Below are positions 48,319 through 59,909 of a stretch of 64,000 nucleotides of DNA, in pieces. This DNA comes from Pristionchus mayeri (lineage: Eukaryota > Nematoda > Chromadorea > Rhabditida > Neodiplogasteridae): assembly GCA_036245805.1 (NCBI GenBank), contig BTRK01000001.1:10168001-10232000 (forward strand), given 5' to 3'. The number at the start of each line of letters is the position of its first letter. The first letter of the stretch is position 1. The notes below the pieces were generated by a model. It had not been told where the DNA came from and ran no database searches. It was given only the letters and a program-made list of their open reading frames with translations. A program made the position numbers and the translations under genes.

Positions 48319-49834
48319 CCCAATAAGGCAAAATGCAGTGTGAGGTATTCTAATTGTTCTGCCAGTTTTGAACAATACTTTGCACTGGGTCGGCTGAGAA
48401 ACGAAATCGATTTTATCCGACTTTGGCCCCGAAATAAGTCCTGACAGTTTCGGGACACTGCAACTTGTGAGACTCTAGAAATGTAAACCTAAGCTAAAAT
48501 AAGTCACCTCTTGTCTCACTAAACGCGAAGTAACGATGAGCAACACCGGCGGAACAAATGTTGTCGTCGTGGTTGCAGGGCTGTACTAAAATCACTCTAA
48601 TTAGATGCATTTTCAGCTTCTTTCCTCTATTCGAAGTGCTATCATAGATCTGATCGAAAGCACGCAGGCGATGTTAAAGTCACCGCAAATATTCGACCGT
48701 TGTCGCTATTTGGAAATTTATGCAAAAAATTGATCTTGCAGTGGTTTTTAACATCATATTAGCCACATTATTACTCATACCATTGCTGCAGAAAGGATGA
48801 ACAGTTACGAATACTCAGAAAACTCTATTTCAACGACGGTTTGTGTTCACAAGTTTGGAGCGAACAAGCTAGATTCATTAGCGTCCCATGATTGTTGTAT
48901 CCTAATCTCAACTACAGCCACATCTTCATACCATTGCAGCAGCAAGGATGAACAGAGACATATCATCGTCGAAGGTCATGGCTGCATACATTGTAATCTG
49001 ATTATCGAGTTCACAATCATTTAGTTAAATGACATTAAAACCTGTTGTACGCTCTTTAGCATGTGCACCGAAGTAGTGATGACGGTGTGGAGAAGAAGGA
49101 GTCGCTCCTGCCTGGCGAGATCTTTCTGAAAATTATGATGAATAATGATCATGGCCAGTTCTCGATCAATTACTCATTGTTTCAACACATAGTCACTGGT
49201 TTCTCGGATGGATAGAATAACTAACTAATCATTAACTTTTTTGGATATTATCACACTCTTGGAATAATTTTGGAATATTTGAATGTTAGCTGAACCGAGA
49301 ACATACATTAAATCTCTGGGCCTTGCGCAATTTGTACAGAGCGCATGCGCACATCGGGATTGTGAGAAAAAGAAACAGGAAGTAGCCCGTGATAGAGATT
49401 ATCATGGACGCCTGTAGTTAACGATTTGTCAAGGTCTAATCCACTACATCCTTATTTTAGGCACGGACAAGCATTTTCCTCTCAGTTGGCATGTCGCTTG
49501 TGAGAAAGCCCGTGAAGAAAGGTATTCATTGCGAAATCCTCCCTGCATCAATATGTTTTGATATTTAAAAAAAACATATCTCCATTGCCCAGATGCTGAC
49601 ACCAGTAAACACGAAAACGCCATTATCGCCATTTCTTAATTTGTATTTATTTTTATATAATACTTCAGGATGTGATTGCATACACATGTTGCACTTCTGC
49701 CGGAAATACGAAGACGTAGATGAGAAACGGCACGATATACATAACAAGTCCAGCTACTCGAACTCGTCGAGACGTCCAAAACTGAATGAACAGAGAACCT
49801 TTCAAAGTGTACTTGTATGTGGATAAACAACTGA

Positions 49835-52115
49835 TTGTACTATATGAGACTGAGCGCGATAGATTTGCCCATGGGAAAAAAAACAAATTGCCCGTGGGGC
49901 TTCGCACAGCTCAAAAAAATGAAATTGCTGCAAACTTGCTCCTAGGGAGAGTTTTCGATTCTGAACAACACAGCGTCTTTGGTTTTTCGAAATTCCGCCT
50001 CTGGGTTCCGGTATGGCACCGGGTTTGTTGATACCAAAACTGGGGTTTTCTCAGTGAAAGGTTCAAAGTAAAGCTAGATTCACAAAAAATTGAAACCAAA
50101 GGTAGTTTTTCATGAGGAATTCGCTTATGTAATTCATTTATGATGAAACTCAAAAGTACGGGTCAAAAATTGACTTTTTGAACCAAATGAGTGCGAAGGT
50201 CATGCGAAGGACATAGATCATTCGATTCGCCGTGAAATTCTGATATTCTCATGTGTTGGAAGTTTTTCTAAACAAGGGGGTCCAGAGAGGTTGCTCTCGC
50301 TTTTATGGCCGACACCGCGCCTGGGAGCCTGCGCAGACAGCGCAGGCAAGCAATGGCAATCGCCTTGTGTGTTACGCCTGATAACCCGTAGGTCGCGGGT
50401 TCGATTCCCCTCAAGAGTCATCATTTTGCCACATTTTCCCCATCATCGTGTGGAAATATTCTGCATGTTTTCATCGATTTTTTGACAGTGCAAATCGTAC
50501 TTAGATGCATAAATTTATCTTAGGCGTAGTCAATAAAAATGTATATTAGGCGTTATCAATAAAAAGTATATCTTCGCAATATTGAGGTATTTCAGTGTGG
50601 AAAAGGGACATCCATATCGAGACCGAACCGCTCCAACACTTGCCTCGCACGAATGAGCCTGAATCGAGAAAATTAAAACTTATTTGGAACTATAATTTAC
50701 ATCATATCATGCGATAGCCGACCGAATTCTATACGATTCGCAGTCGCCAGGGCAAGGCCTGTTCCAGCACCTATGGGGAAGACGATCTCACCAACTACAG
50801 CTGTGGTGAAGACCCCGATAGTCTCGAGTATCGACATCTCCCGCTTGAACGGTCCCCGTCCTGCCAACTGATCATTGTGAGCAGTATCCGAGATTACTAA
50901 AGCTTCCAATCGCCTAACTACCCAATACAATCAAAGTAAACCTGTTTCACAGTAACTATTGTATAATTCGTGAGCATCCGGCTGAGCAATTCCGAGATCG
51001 GAAAAATCGAGCTTGAATGAGACGGTTACGGCAAGAGTGTCATCCACTATACTAAAAATCAGTCATTGCAGTTTCGATAGATTTAAGGGTGAAAACGTAC
51101 ATTGCGTGAACTCCTTCTTCTTTCTCGAGTATCAGCTCTTTCGAAAGGAGATGCTGATGGCATGTTGACTGGGGAAGATTTAGAAATAGTAGGACTAGCA
51201 AGGGGATAGTCCCCATCTAAAAAATGCGAAATGTTCATAAATCTAGAGCGAGAATATCAGAGAGGTGCAAACGAGAGAAAGAGGAAGGTTGGAATGTGGC
51301 GAGTCTCGTTCAACCGTCTCCTCCCATTCATGGCATTTATCTCTCGCGTTGCCTCTTCTCTCTTCTTGACCTGTCTCTGGCATTTCACCAATGAGAGAAT
51401 GAAACAGAGAAACATCGGTAGTACAAAGCAACATGTGTGCCCAAGAATATCTGAGGAAACACAAAAGCCTAGAAGAAATGCAAACATTATCAACCACTTG
51501 ACAAAATGTTCAAATTCATGAATAAGGTACACAGAATGATGGGGAAAATGTGGCAAAATGATGACTCTTGAGGGGAATCGAACCCGCGACCTACGGGTTA
51601 TCAGGCGTAACACACAAGGCAATTGCCATTGCTTGCCTGCGCTGTCTGCGCAGGCTCCCAGGCGCGGTGTCGGCCATAAAAGCGAGAGCAACCTCTCTGG
51701 ACCCCCTTGTTTAGAAAAACTTCCAACACATGAAAATATCAGAATTTCACGGGAATCGAATGATCTATGTGACGACCCTCGCACTCGTTTGGTTCAAAAA
51801 GTCAATTTTTGGCCCGTAATTTTGAGTTTCATCATAAATGAATTACATAGGCGAATTCCTCATGAAAAACTACCTTTGGTGTCAATTTTTTGTGAATCTA
51901 GCTTTACTTTGAACCTTTCACTGAGACAAACCCCAGTTTTGGTACCAACAAACCCGGTGCCATACCGGAACCCAGGGGCGGAATTTCGAAAAACCAAAGA
52001 CGCTATGTTGTTCAGAATCGAAAACTCTCCCTAGGAGTAAGTTTGCAGCAATTTCATTTTTTGAGCTGTGCGAAGCACTTATTGAATCTATCGCGAACGG
52101 TCTCATATGTACATC
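49835..52115. repeat. Inverted duplication in an intron of receptor D
   Basis: Two arms of more than 550 bp (about 49835-50455 and 51540-52115) match almost perfectly in opposite orientation, around a unique spacer of about 1.1 kb. The arms include a tRNA-like stretch and AAACCTACC-free flanks; outer ends include TATGAGACTGAGCGCGATAG and a diverged mirror. The spacer has only short open frames (e.g. 50697-50930, minus) without recognisable product. Confidence 0.85.
50290..50425 (+). mobile_element. tRNA-like (SINE-like) sequence in left arm; mirror copy at 51565-51695
   Basis: A B box (GGTTCGATTCC) with T-arm GCGGG is followed by CCTCAAGAGTCA, and an anticodon-like stem GTTA/TAAC precedes it. 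The A box is poor and the acceptor ends do not pair, so a functional tRNA is unlikely. An identical mirror copy lies in the right arm of the inverted duplication. Confidence 0.5.
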
Positions 52116-53619
52116 ACGCATATTGGTGTGCACATTACGTTGTGTGGTCGCGTTCGATGTTCTAACGATGTTTTTGGGCTCTTGCGCTAAGAAGAGCCCC
52201 ATGGACAATTTCCTTTCCTTGCTCGTAAAGTCAAAGAAATTTCGCCATGTAAGATGATGTCTCACGTCTCTATCAGCGAGCGGAAAACAGATCGCAGTGA
52301 ACCTCGCAGCCACACCCCAAACCTGCAATTTTCGAATTTTTCCAATAAAACAATTGTGCAAACTGAAAGTCGTGTCAATGCCTCTCCCCCCATTTTTTTC
52401 CTCTCCCCCTCTTTTAGAAGAAATATGGACAAATGCATCATATCTTTTGGTTTCGAAACGTGGATTGTATAAAATTCATCCAAGTCATCCCATTAAGCAA
52501 CGAACCTTCCCACAAGTGTGAGATAGGGAGAACCACATTGATGTAAAGAACAAACATTTGTAAACGATAGCTGAACACATTTTAGTTTTTTTTAATTGCA
52601 TTCTATTAAAATAACTTTCCAAGAAAACTCTTGCCAATTGTTAGCTGAAGCCGGCTTGAAAATTACTGTGAGGAGATTAAGACATTTTAATATGACGCCT
52701 TTTAATACGCCTTTTAATATGACAATAGATTAAACACAATGAAAAAACATGAAAACAATAATATACCCGTAAATATGAAGAAACTGTAGAATGAACCTTG
52801 CAACTCAGGTAATTTACTTCTGAAATGCATGCCATTCGTCTCAGGCACTGTTGTGACACTAACGGGGAACATAAGATGTGGGTGTAAATACAATACATGT
52901 TGCAATTCAAGACTATTGTCATAGTATTTCCTCAACCTCAATCGAAGGCAAACCTTGCGTACCTTCCCACTTTAAACATCACCCAGGCATATGCCAGTGC
53001 CATGATAGGCTCGATGAAGGTGACGTAGATATAATTCGCCGAATCGAAAATGGTTGACACATCTGAGGAATTTGACGAGGACGAATTTATTGGCTATAAT
53101 TGTATATTTGCGATTCATGGAGACAAGCGAGTATAAATATAATGGTATGAACTCGAATATGCATGCAAACTTGTATGCTAAACAGGTATCTCTAACATGA
53201 ATTATTTTTGAAATTAGAAAAAAATTGAATCAGTTGAATTAGCAAACGTTTGAAGAGACTTTAGATTTTCACGAATCACAACTGGTGAATTCTTAAAGAT
53301 ACACCCCCATACTTTGAAGACAGGTTTTTTGGTCATTCGTACCTACAAATTATTGGAACTACCCTACTTTGTGTGTAGTCGGATCATCGGTAGTATAAAC
53401 TCGGGGTGTATCATTTTAGAATTCTTTGTTTTTCATCTCAATGACGAATTTGTAACAATTTATTGTCACCCTCTGTAGATCTCTAAAATGACTTGGCTAC
53501 ACCATTTCGACGACATTTCGACAACTGAGGATAGCTCAATATTGAGTTGTCGTATCACTATGGGGGACATGTCAATCATTACCGGGGTCAATCATTAAGT
53601 GAGGTTATAATCTTTGATC

Positions 53620-53885
53620 AGGAAGGCGTGGTGGCGCAGTGGCGTGAGGCCCCACTAGCTATACAAGGGACCCGAGTTCGATCCCCCGCCGAGGCAGACC
53701 AAGCCCTCCATCCCCCCGGGGTCGGTTAATTGGTAGTGACCCCGGTCGCGAAATGCATCGTTCCCTAGAAGCACCTTGGACAGCAGGGATACGTGTCCAA
53801 AACAGTAGTCGGCCTCACCGCACTACACCACCAAGCGTAATCGTCTCATGACGACTGTAAAATCGCTTGAAGTGGCTGCAAAAAA
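53620..53885 (+). mobile_element. tRNA-derived SINE, family 1, with target duplication
   Basis: 266 bp flanked by an exact 11 bp duplication AATCTTTGATC (53609-53619, 53886-53896). The head has an A box (GTGGCGCAGTGGCG) and B box (GAGTTCGATCC), the body is GC-rich (CCCCGGGGTCGG), and the element ends in an A run before the duplication. All hallmarks of Pol III-transcribed, LINE-mobilised SINEs are present. Confidence 0.9.
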
Positions 53886-53899
53886 AATCTTTGATCCGT

Positions 53900-54720
53900 G
53901 ATCTTGGAGCAGCCGGCCTTTAATACTCGCTCTGTGTGGCTGCACCTTCACATTGTTTTCCTATCGAAGAAACCAAGGAAGGTGCAAACATTCATTTGTT
54001 CACGGGCGATTCGGGCAATATTCATCACGCACTTGGGCAGACTGGGAAACACCCATTTTGAGCACGCGTTTAGTGACACGAAATTGTCATTGCGCAGAGA
54101 TTTCCCTTCGCATGAGTCAGTCTGGCGTCACTTACCGAGATGGAATGGAGCGATCGAGTGGGAAAAAGCGAGGGAACGGCGATTAATGTTAGAGTCACTG
54201 ATCACTACTGCGATGAAGTAGAAATGTTTAGATTGAATCAATATTTTAAGATCACTTGTGATTGAGGCTAGCCAGATATTTTCAAGGTGTGTTCATAGCG
54301 TGCCAAGACAGGGCGTCGCCTAACACCCCGAGCGATAAAACATTCGCTCTTGTCATCATTTTATTGCCAATAAATGATAACAATATCCGTAGATATATAG
54401 CCACGCCTCGTGCACACAATTTTCGCAGATTTTCATGAGTTTATCGTTGTAGTGATTAGTGGCAACAATATTATTCTGTATTCGCCCGATATTGCTAGAT
54501 TTTTTATTTATAATTCACCAGCGAGGAGGGGTCATCTCGAGTCGAACATAGTTCGATAAACACTTTTTCCTCACCTTTCACACTCGCTATCTCAAGCGGT
54601 TAGAGAATATTGGAAATGAGAGGAATTAATGTTCGCTTGTCGATCTCTTCAGCCCTTCGCTTACGATAAAGACAACTTCATGATTTTTCTCATTCAATCG
54701 TGTCAGATTATAGTTCATAA
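53900..54720. other. Intergenic, one possible small frame
   Basis: An open frame at 53898-54221 (RLGNTHFEHAFSDTKLSL; RWNGAIEWEKARERRLM) shows no domain or splice partner. The rest is AT-rich. Confidence 0.3.
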
Positions 54721-54721
54721 T

Positions 54722-54815
54722 TCGGGTCACCGTCTCTTCATTTTACACACTCTCTCGACCGATAGAATTGCGAGAGAGTGTGTATAATGAAGAGACCGTG
54801 GTTTCTTTTCTCGAA
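54722..54815. repeat. Short palindromic MITE, family Q, next to mucin gene start
   Basis: Arms GTCTCTTCATTTTACACAC and the mirrored GTGTGTATAATGAAGAGAC around CTCTCGACCGATAGAATTGC. It ends about 12 bp before the ATG of the next gene and may supply sequence next to its trans-splice acceptor (CTATTTCAG). Confidence 0.75.
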
Positions 54816-54826
54816 CTCTATTTCAG

Positions 54827-56098
54827 ATGCATCTCGCGAGGGTACTCGGTGTCTTCATCGCGATACTAACAGTTTCAGGTGAGCCCCTAGCTTTTTCATA
54901 TTTATTATGTAGTTTGATAAACATTCATTTCATTCTCTTCAAACATTCTCTTCATTTCACTAACTCTCCAGACCGGTAGACCGATTAGAGAAACGAAGAA
55001 ACGAATTTTTTTCGAATTTATGTTTTTTCAGAAGCTTTCGCGGAATTCGATGTATCTGGCCTAAATGACGAGGTGGAGTTTCTTGGAGAGGGAACCGTGA
55101 GTCATATTTGCTTAAATTTCGTAAATTTGTTCTTTCGAAGACTACAACTGACGATCTGGAAACTACCACGTTTGCGCCAGATACTACCACGGTGCTGCCG
55201 GAAGCAACCACGATGGTAACGCAAACTAACAACGCGGATCCGGAGAATACCACGTCGGAAGAGCAGACTACCACAGAGAAACCCATCAGTACCACGTCCG
55301 GAGAGGCACCTGAAACAACTGCCACTGAGGAGCCCGGACCGGATAACAGCGCAACTGAGACAACGCCCCTAGCAACGACTAGAAGAACTATGTACGTCTA
55401 TTTTTCTGTATTTTTGCCTATTTATCGTTATTTTGTGTATGTTTTGCACAATACTAAATGGACTACCATTAAAATTATCCTGATTTACACGCTCCTTATT
55501 ATTTGGACTTTTTTTTAAAATGTAAAACGACTACCAATATTTCCAGGCCCACAACCACCTTCCATCCCAAATCCACCGTCAGCACCAGCACTTCTACGAC
55601 TACGAAGGTAACGACGACAACCACGAAGAAACCAACAACTACGTCAGGAGCAGCGTTCGGTGAGCAATATATGATCGTTGGAGAAACGATACCACGGTAT
55701 CTTTTTTTCTAGAAACTCTATAACAGGCCAACTGTTTTAGTGTATACAATTAGGAAACCGTAGTATAGTTTATCGAATTATATCACGCAATCGAATCGCT
55801 GAAATTACATTTCGAAATTCGATTTTTCATTTCATCATTTGTAGGATTTCTTCTGCAGTTGAATTGCGGGGTGCAGAATGACGAAGCCGTTCCTTCGTTG
55901 TATCTCTTGCCTTTATTGAAACTACTTTGCAGGCTCACTCCTTCTCACGATCACCCTACCTTCTCTACTGTCATTTTCTTGAGAAGAGCAAACGATTCTT
56001 CTGATTTGTTAAAATGTTTTGTTTCACTGATTAATTTGTTGTTTCGTGCAAAAAAACTAGCGACCTTCGGTCGCTACGTGGTTCGCGGGGTTGTGTGA
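54827..56098 (+). CDS. Thr-rich mucin-like secreted protein
   Basis: Exons 54827-54878, 55032-55096, 55141-55391, 55547-55659 and 55845-56098 join in phase to 735 nt (244 residues). The N-terminus is a signal peptide (MHLARVLGVFIAILTVS). A short acidic part follows (FDVSGLNDEVEFLGEG), then about 120 residues dominated by Thr, Ser, Pro and Glu (TTTFAPDTTTVLPEATT; TSTSTTTKVTTTTTKKP), a typical O-glycosylated mucin stretch acting at cell surfaces or cuticle. The last exon encodes a non-repetitive, Leu- and Arg-rich tail and may be mis-assigned. A perfect acceptor (CTATTTCAG) directly before ATG suggests SL trans-splicing. Exon 3 uses a weak acceptor (TTTCGAAG). Confidence 0.7.
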
Positions 56099-56145
56099 TA
56101 AGGATAAATGTTGTCCATGACTGGTGAGAACCTGCTTAAAACGTT

Positions 56146-56505
56146 TTAAAAGGCTCGTGAGGCCTCGGGCGATCCGAAAAAAGTTGGAATGGGGCGAAGC
56201 CATAGTGCATAGTGCGCACTCAGGTGTTCTAATCGAGAGTAACTAGTGAAAGTTGACGACGAGAGCAAGAATTTGGGTCAGATCACTTCATCCTCCGAGA
56301 GTTGATCGCGTTTTTTCTCAACGTACTACTTTTCTCTATCGGGAATGTGTTGTAATTTATGCTCGCATTCGTGCCTTTTTGACTTATTTACAATCTTGTA
56401 GATCTTGATTTTTGTACTAGTCTTACTCATTTACACGAGCACAATGCGGCTTCGCCCCATTCCAACTTTTTCGGATCGCCCGAGGTCTCACGAGCCTTTC
56501 ACAAC
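56146..56505. repeat. Inverted repeat next to a tandem array
   Basis: AAAGGCTCGTGAGGCCTCGG and GAAAAAGTTGGAATGGGGCG (about 56146-56205) are mirrored at 56450-56505 (CGCCCCATTCCAACTTTTTC), with a spacer of about 240 bp. The left arm is preceded by a partial unit of the 149-bp array that follows. Confidence 0.7.
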
Positions 56506-57250
56506 GCTCACGCTGCGGGGAGTGAGACCAGGTTGGGAAGCGTTTTTGAATAAATTCCGCAAGGAATGTCAGCCAACCACGTTTGGTACCAGTTGTATGC
56601 ATGAAAATATAATCGTAAGCGACTGGTGAGATCTTGCTTAAAACGTTGTAAAAGGCTCACGCTGTGGGGAGTGAGAGCAGGTTGGGAAGCGTTTTTGAAT
56701 AAATTCCGCAAGGAATGTCAGTCAACCACGTTTGGTACCAGTTGTATGCATGAAAATATAATCGTAAGCGACTGGTGAGATCTTGCTTAAAACGTTGTAA
56801 AAGGCTCACGCTGCGGGGAGTGAGACCAGGTTGGGAAGCGTTTTTGAATAAATTCCGCAAGGAATGTCAGCCAACCACGTTTGGTACCAGTTGTATGCAT
56901 GAAAATATAATCGTAAGCGACTGGTGAGATCTTGCTTAAAACGTTGTAAAAGGCTCACGCTGCGGGGAGTGAGAGCAGATTAGGAAGCGTTTTGGAAAAA
57001 AATTCCTCAAGGAATGTCAGTCAACCACGTTTGGTACCAGTTGTATGCATGAAAATATAATCGTAAGCGACTGGTGAGATCTTGCTTAAAATGTTGTAAA
57101 AGGCTCACGCTGCGGGGAGAGAAAGCAGGTTGGGAGGCATTTTTGAATAAATTCTGCAAGGAATGTTAGTCAACCGCGTTTGGTACCAGTTTTATGCATG
57201 AAAATATAATTGTAAGGACTTGTTGAGATCTTCCTAAAACGTTGTAAAAG
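56506..57250. repeat. 149-bp tandem repeat, five copies
   Basis: Successive unit starts (AGGCTCACGCTGCGGGGAG) fall at 56653, 56802, 56951 and 57101, i.e. a 149-150 bp period, with a first copy from about 56506. Units contain GTTTGGTACCAGTTGTATGC and GATCTTGCTTAAAACGTTG. Copies differ at few positions; divergence grows towards 57250. Confidence 0.9.
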
Positions 57251-57339
57251 CAGCGCTATATCCGAAATTGTTGATAACTGAACGTTGTTTAAGTAGAAAA
57301 ATGAACCTCGGGGTGTTAGCGATACTAATAATGTGAGTT

Positions 57340-58500
57340 ATTCCCGAAAAAAACGAGATTTACGTAAAAGGGAATAGTGATGATGTCAAAAATGGGCCAC
57401 CCATGGTAGTTACAATGGTGGTCAAGGTCCGGGGTCTGGGCGATCACTTTGAAGCGATTTTATGGCGGAAAAATGATTGTTGCATCATATTGAATAATGA
57501 TGACGTAATACCGAATTTTGAAAGAGCTCACTCTGGGGAGTCTAATAGTCAAGGTTCTAGGCCTGGGCGATGTCTGGGAGCCGAGATATTGCATCATCAT
57601 TACGAAATGATGATGAAATCGGTGATGCAATAGAAAGATCTCGCCGAGGGGAGTTGCATGGTACCTTAGTTGTAGGTGTACGATGAGTTTGAATCGAGTT
57701 ATGAGGAAAAAACGTGATATTACATAGTGATGATGCAGTATTACGTCATGATGACCTAATCATTAGCGATTTTGATAGAGCTCGCCGATAGGGTTCGTAT
57801 GGTGAAGGACTTGACCTTCTAGGTTAAGTTTAAAGCGAGTTGTGATCAACCAACGGGATATTGCATAGTGATGATGAAATATGACGTCATGATGACGCAA
57901 TCATTATCGATTTTAAAAGTGTCGAGCCTGGGGATCCGACTGGTCAAGGAATTACCGTTCTAGGATACGGTTGAAGCGAGTTATGAGGAAAAAACGAGAT
58001 ATTGCTTAGTGATGATGCAATATGGGGGGTGACAAAACGAAAAGCGACAAAACGGAAACAAATCACAGCTCCTTCGGGATTCGGCTTAGGGACTTGCGAG
58101 TAATTGTTACCAGTATGCGCTCCACTACATTTGCATATACAATTCTTGTTACCAGGCGATATTGAGTTTCAACGTATAGGGGTTCATGGAAATTTTTTTG
58201 AATATGAATTTCCATGAACCTGTATACGTTGATTTCGAGTAAAACTCAAGATCTCCTGGAAACAGGATAAATATATGTACATGTAGTAGAGCGCATACTA
58301 GTAACAATGCAACAACCCGCACGTCCCTATGTCCAATCCCGAAGGAGCTGTGATTTGTTTCCGTTTTATCGCTTTTCGTTTTGTCACACCCCGCAATATG
58401 ACGTCATGATGACGCAATAATTATCGATTATAAAAGAGCTCGTCGAGTCGTATCGTACCCTAGTTGTAGGTCTACGATGAGTTTGAAGCGAGTTATGAAC
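57340..58500. repeat. Degenerate satellite-like array, interrupted by a MITE
   Basis: Blocks with GCATAGTGATGATGCAATA, TGACGTCATGATGACGCAAT, ATTATCGATTTTAAAAGAGC, a TCGCCGA segment and GAGTTATGAGGAAAAAACG recur at roughly 120-140 bp steps with many changes. The array is split by the element at 58024-58392. Confidence 0.65.
58024..58392. mobile_element. Inverted-repeat DNA element with 8 bp target duplication
   Basis: 369 bp flanked by GCAATATG on both sides (58016-58023, 58393-58400). Ends GGGGGTGACAAAACGAAAAG and the mirrored GGGGTGTGACAAAACG. Arms of about 150 bp include CACAGCTCCTTCGGGAT. Insertion into a satellite unit makes the duplication unambiguous. Non-coding. Confidence 0.85.
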
Positions 58501-58509
58501 GAAAAACGG

Positions 58510-59909
58510 AGAGCGTGACAGACAAACAAACACACAAACAAACATACGAACGGACAGACGTATTTTTTCTACATAGTAATCATCCTAGTAGGGAGCAAGT
58601 AAGAATCCCCCTCATCCTTCCCCTTTTCCTAGTAGGAACCGAGTATCTTCTCCCTAGTAAAAAAATCCGTCCCTCCTACTCGGGATTTTACTCGGAAACT
58701 ACTGGGCGGCGATTACCAGAGAGCCCAGAATGTTCACTGTAGGTTGCCAAAGAATAATCTTTCTTTGAAATTCACATAAGAGTCCACTTATTGGCTACCT
58801 TCCCATGGAGATATTTTTTTTTCACTGCAATAGGTAATGTGAACACATTGTGAAGCGCCACACAGTCAGATAACATAAATGGATCTAACTCTAGCAATGC
58901 TAGATACTCGATTGGGAATGCAATTGATAAGAAAAGCGAGAGTAGAAGGGAAGATATCAAGAAGAGTGAAGCTGCCAATCCGCATACGCAATTCTCATTT
59001 CTGATGTGCCAACCCCTCCCCTCATCAACACATATCGAAATATTATTTGATGAAACTCATGAATAGATGTTTTATCGAGGAGGCATCAAAGATCAACAAT
59101 CAATGATCATGGGGAGGGCCAGTCAACAACACAACGGCTATTGGGGACCTGGGGGAGGAAGGGGGGTTGGGGTGATGATGAGAGCGGGTTGTTTATCATT
59201 ACACAATCGAAAGGGGAATAATGAGAAAGGGGAGCTCGTTTACGGACAATTATGAAGGGACGGTACATATTTAAAGGGAGTTATTTGATATTTTTTGATA
59301 ATTTTTTGCTCGAATATATACAATAAAAAGGGAATGAAGGAAGGAGAAAGGTGAGGGGTGCACTTTAGAGGGAGTTCAAACATCAACTGACACGGGTAGG
59401 TCAACAACAATCTATTGGAGATCGTGGGGCTTTGAACTGAGGGGAAATGGGAAATTTTTGGGAGGCTGATGGTTCTAATAATATTTGATGAGTCATGATA
59501 CTATGGAGAAGGCTGGAGTGGGTGAGTGGGCTGAGAGTGGGGATGGGGAAGGGAGAGAACAATATGTCTGACGGTTTACAGTATCGGTTGGGGGTACGTA
59601 TCGAGGCGTACGATAGAGGGAACTTGGCGGGGTGGAGAGAATTAGGTTCTCCTTTCTATGTCGGTGCTGTCTCAATGCACAGGGGAAGGGTACGGTGGGG
59701 AAGGTTGGGGTACGGTAGGAAAGAGTAGGGTACGGTAGGATCGGGTAGGGAGGGTGACGAGGTACGGTATCTCAGTGGGATCGATTTAGCACTGCTCAAT
59801 GCTTGAACGATCGCGTCTGCAAGGCGATGCGGCCTGTAAATGTCAAGGATCATTAACGTTACTTTTATTGCAGACTACAGTAGTTAGGATACGGTAGGTC
59901 TACAGTACC
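58510..59909. other. Intergenic, repeats only
   Basis: It starts with CAAACAAACA-type repeats and CTAGTAGG motifs (58510-58720). From 59690 to 59900 there are many GTACGGTA motifs in G-rich sequence. No exon chain is seen. Confidence 0.5.

Larger units (their letters stand above)
48147..53090 (-). pseudogene. Serpentine receptor paralogue D, start and splice defects
   Basis: Exons match gene B in order: TM1 exon 53090 to about 52977 (NSSSSNSSDVSTIF, then YVTFIEPIMALAYAW), TM2 exon about 52815-52763, about 52707-52622, about 52572-52511 (FFTSMWFSLSHTCGK), about 52313-52257 (VWGVAARFTAICFPLADRD), about 49780-49690 (VRVAGLVMYIVPFLIY), about 49620-49565, about 49410-49310 (ITGYFLFLFLTIPMC), about 49130-49045 (KDLARQERLLLLHTVITT), about 48997-48930, about 48590-48510 and a last exon ending at the 48147 stop. 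Lesions: the start codon is ATA where B and C have ATG, and the exon 3 donor reads GGAAAGTTATT, one G short, so splicing or frame fails. The fifth intron is long (about 2.5 kb) because of an inverted duplication with tRNA-like sequences. Confidence 0.7.

Noticed and set aside
50380..50425. Functional tRNA gene in the inverted duplication arms
   Set aside because: The B box is good but the A box and acceptor stem are not; both copies are in repeat arms.
56506..57250. Coding repeat protein (open frames of about 67 codons recur)
   Set aside because: The 149-bp period is not a multiple of three, so frames break at each unit; no start or splice pattern fits.
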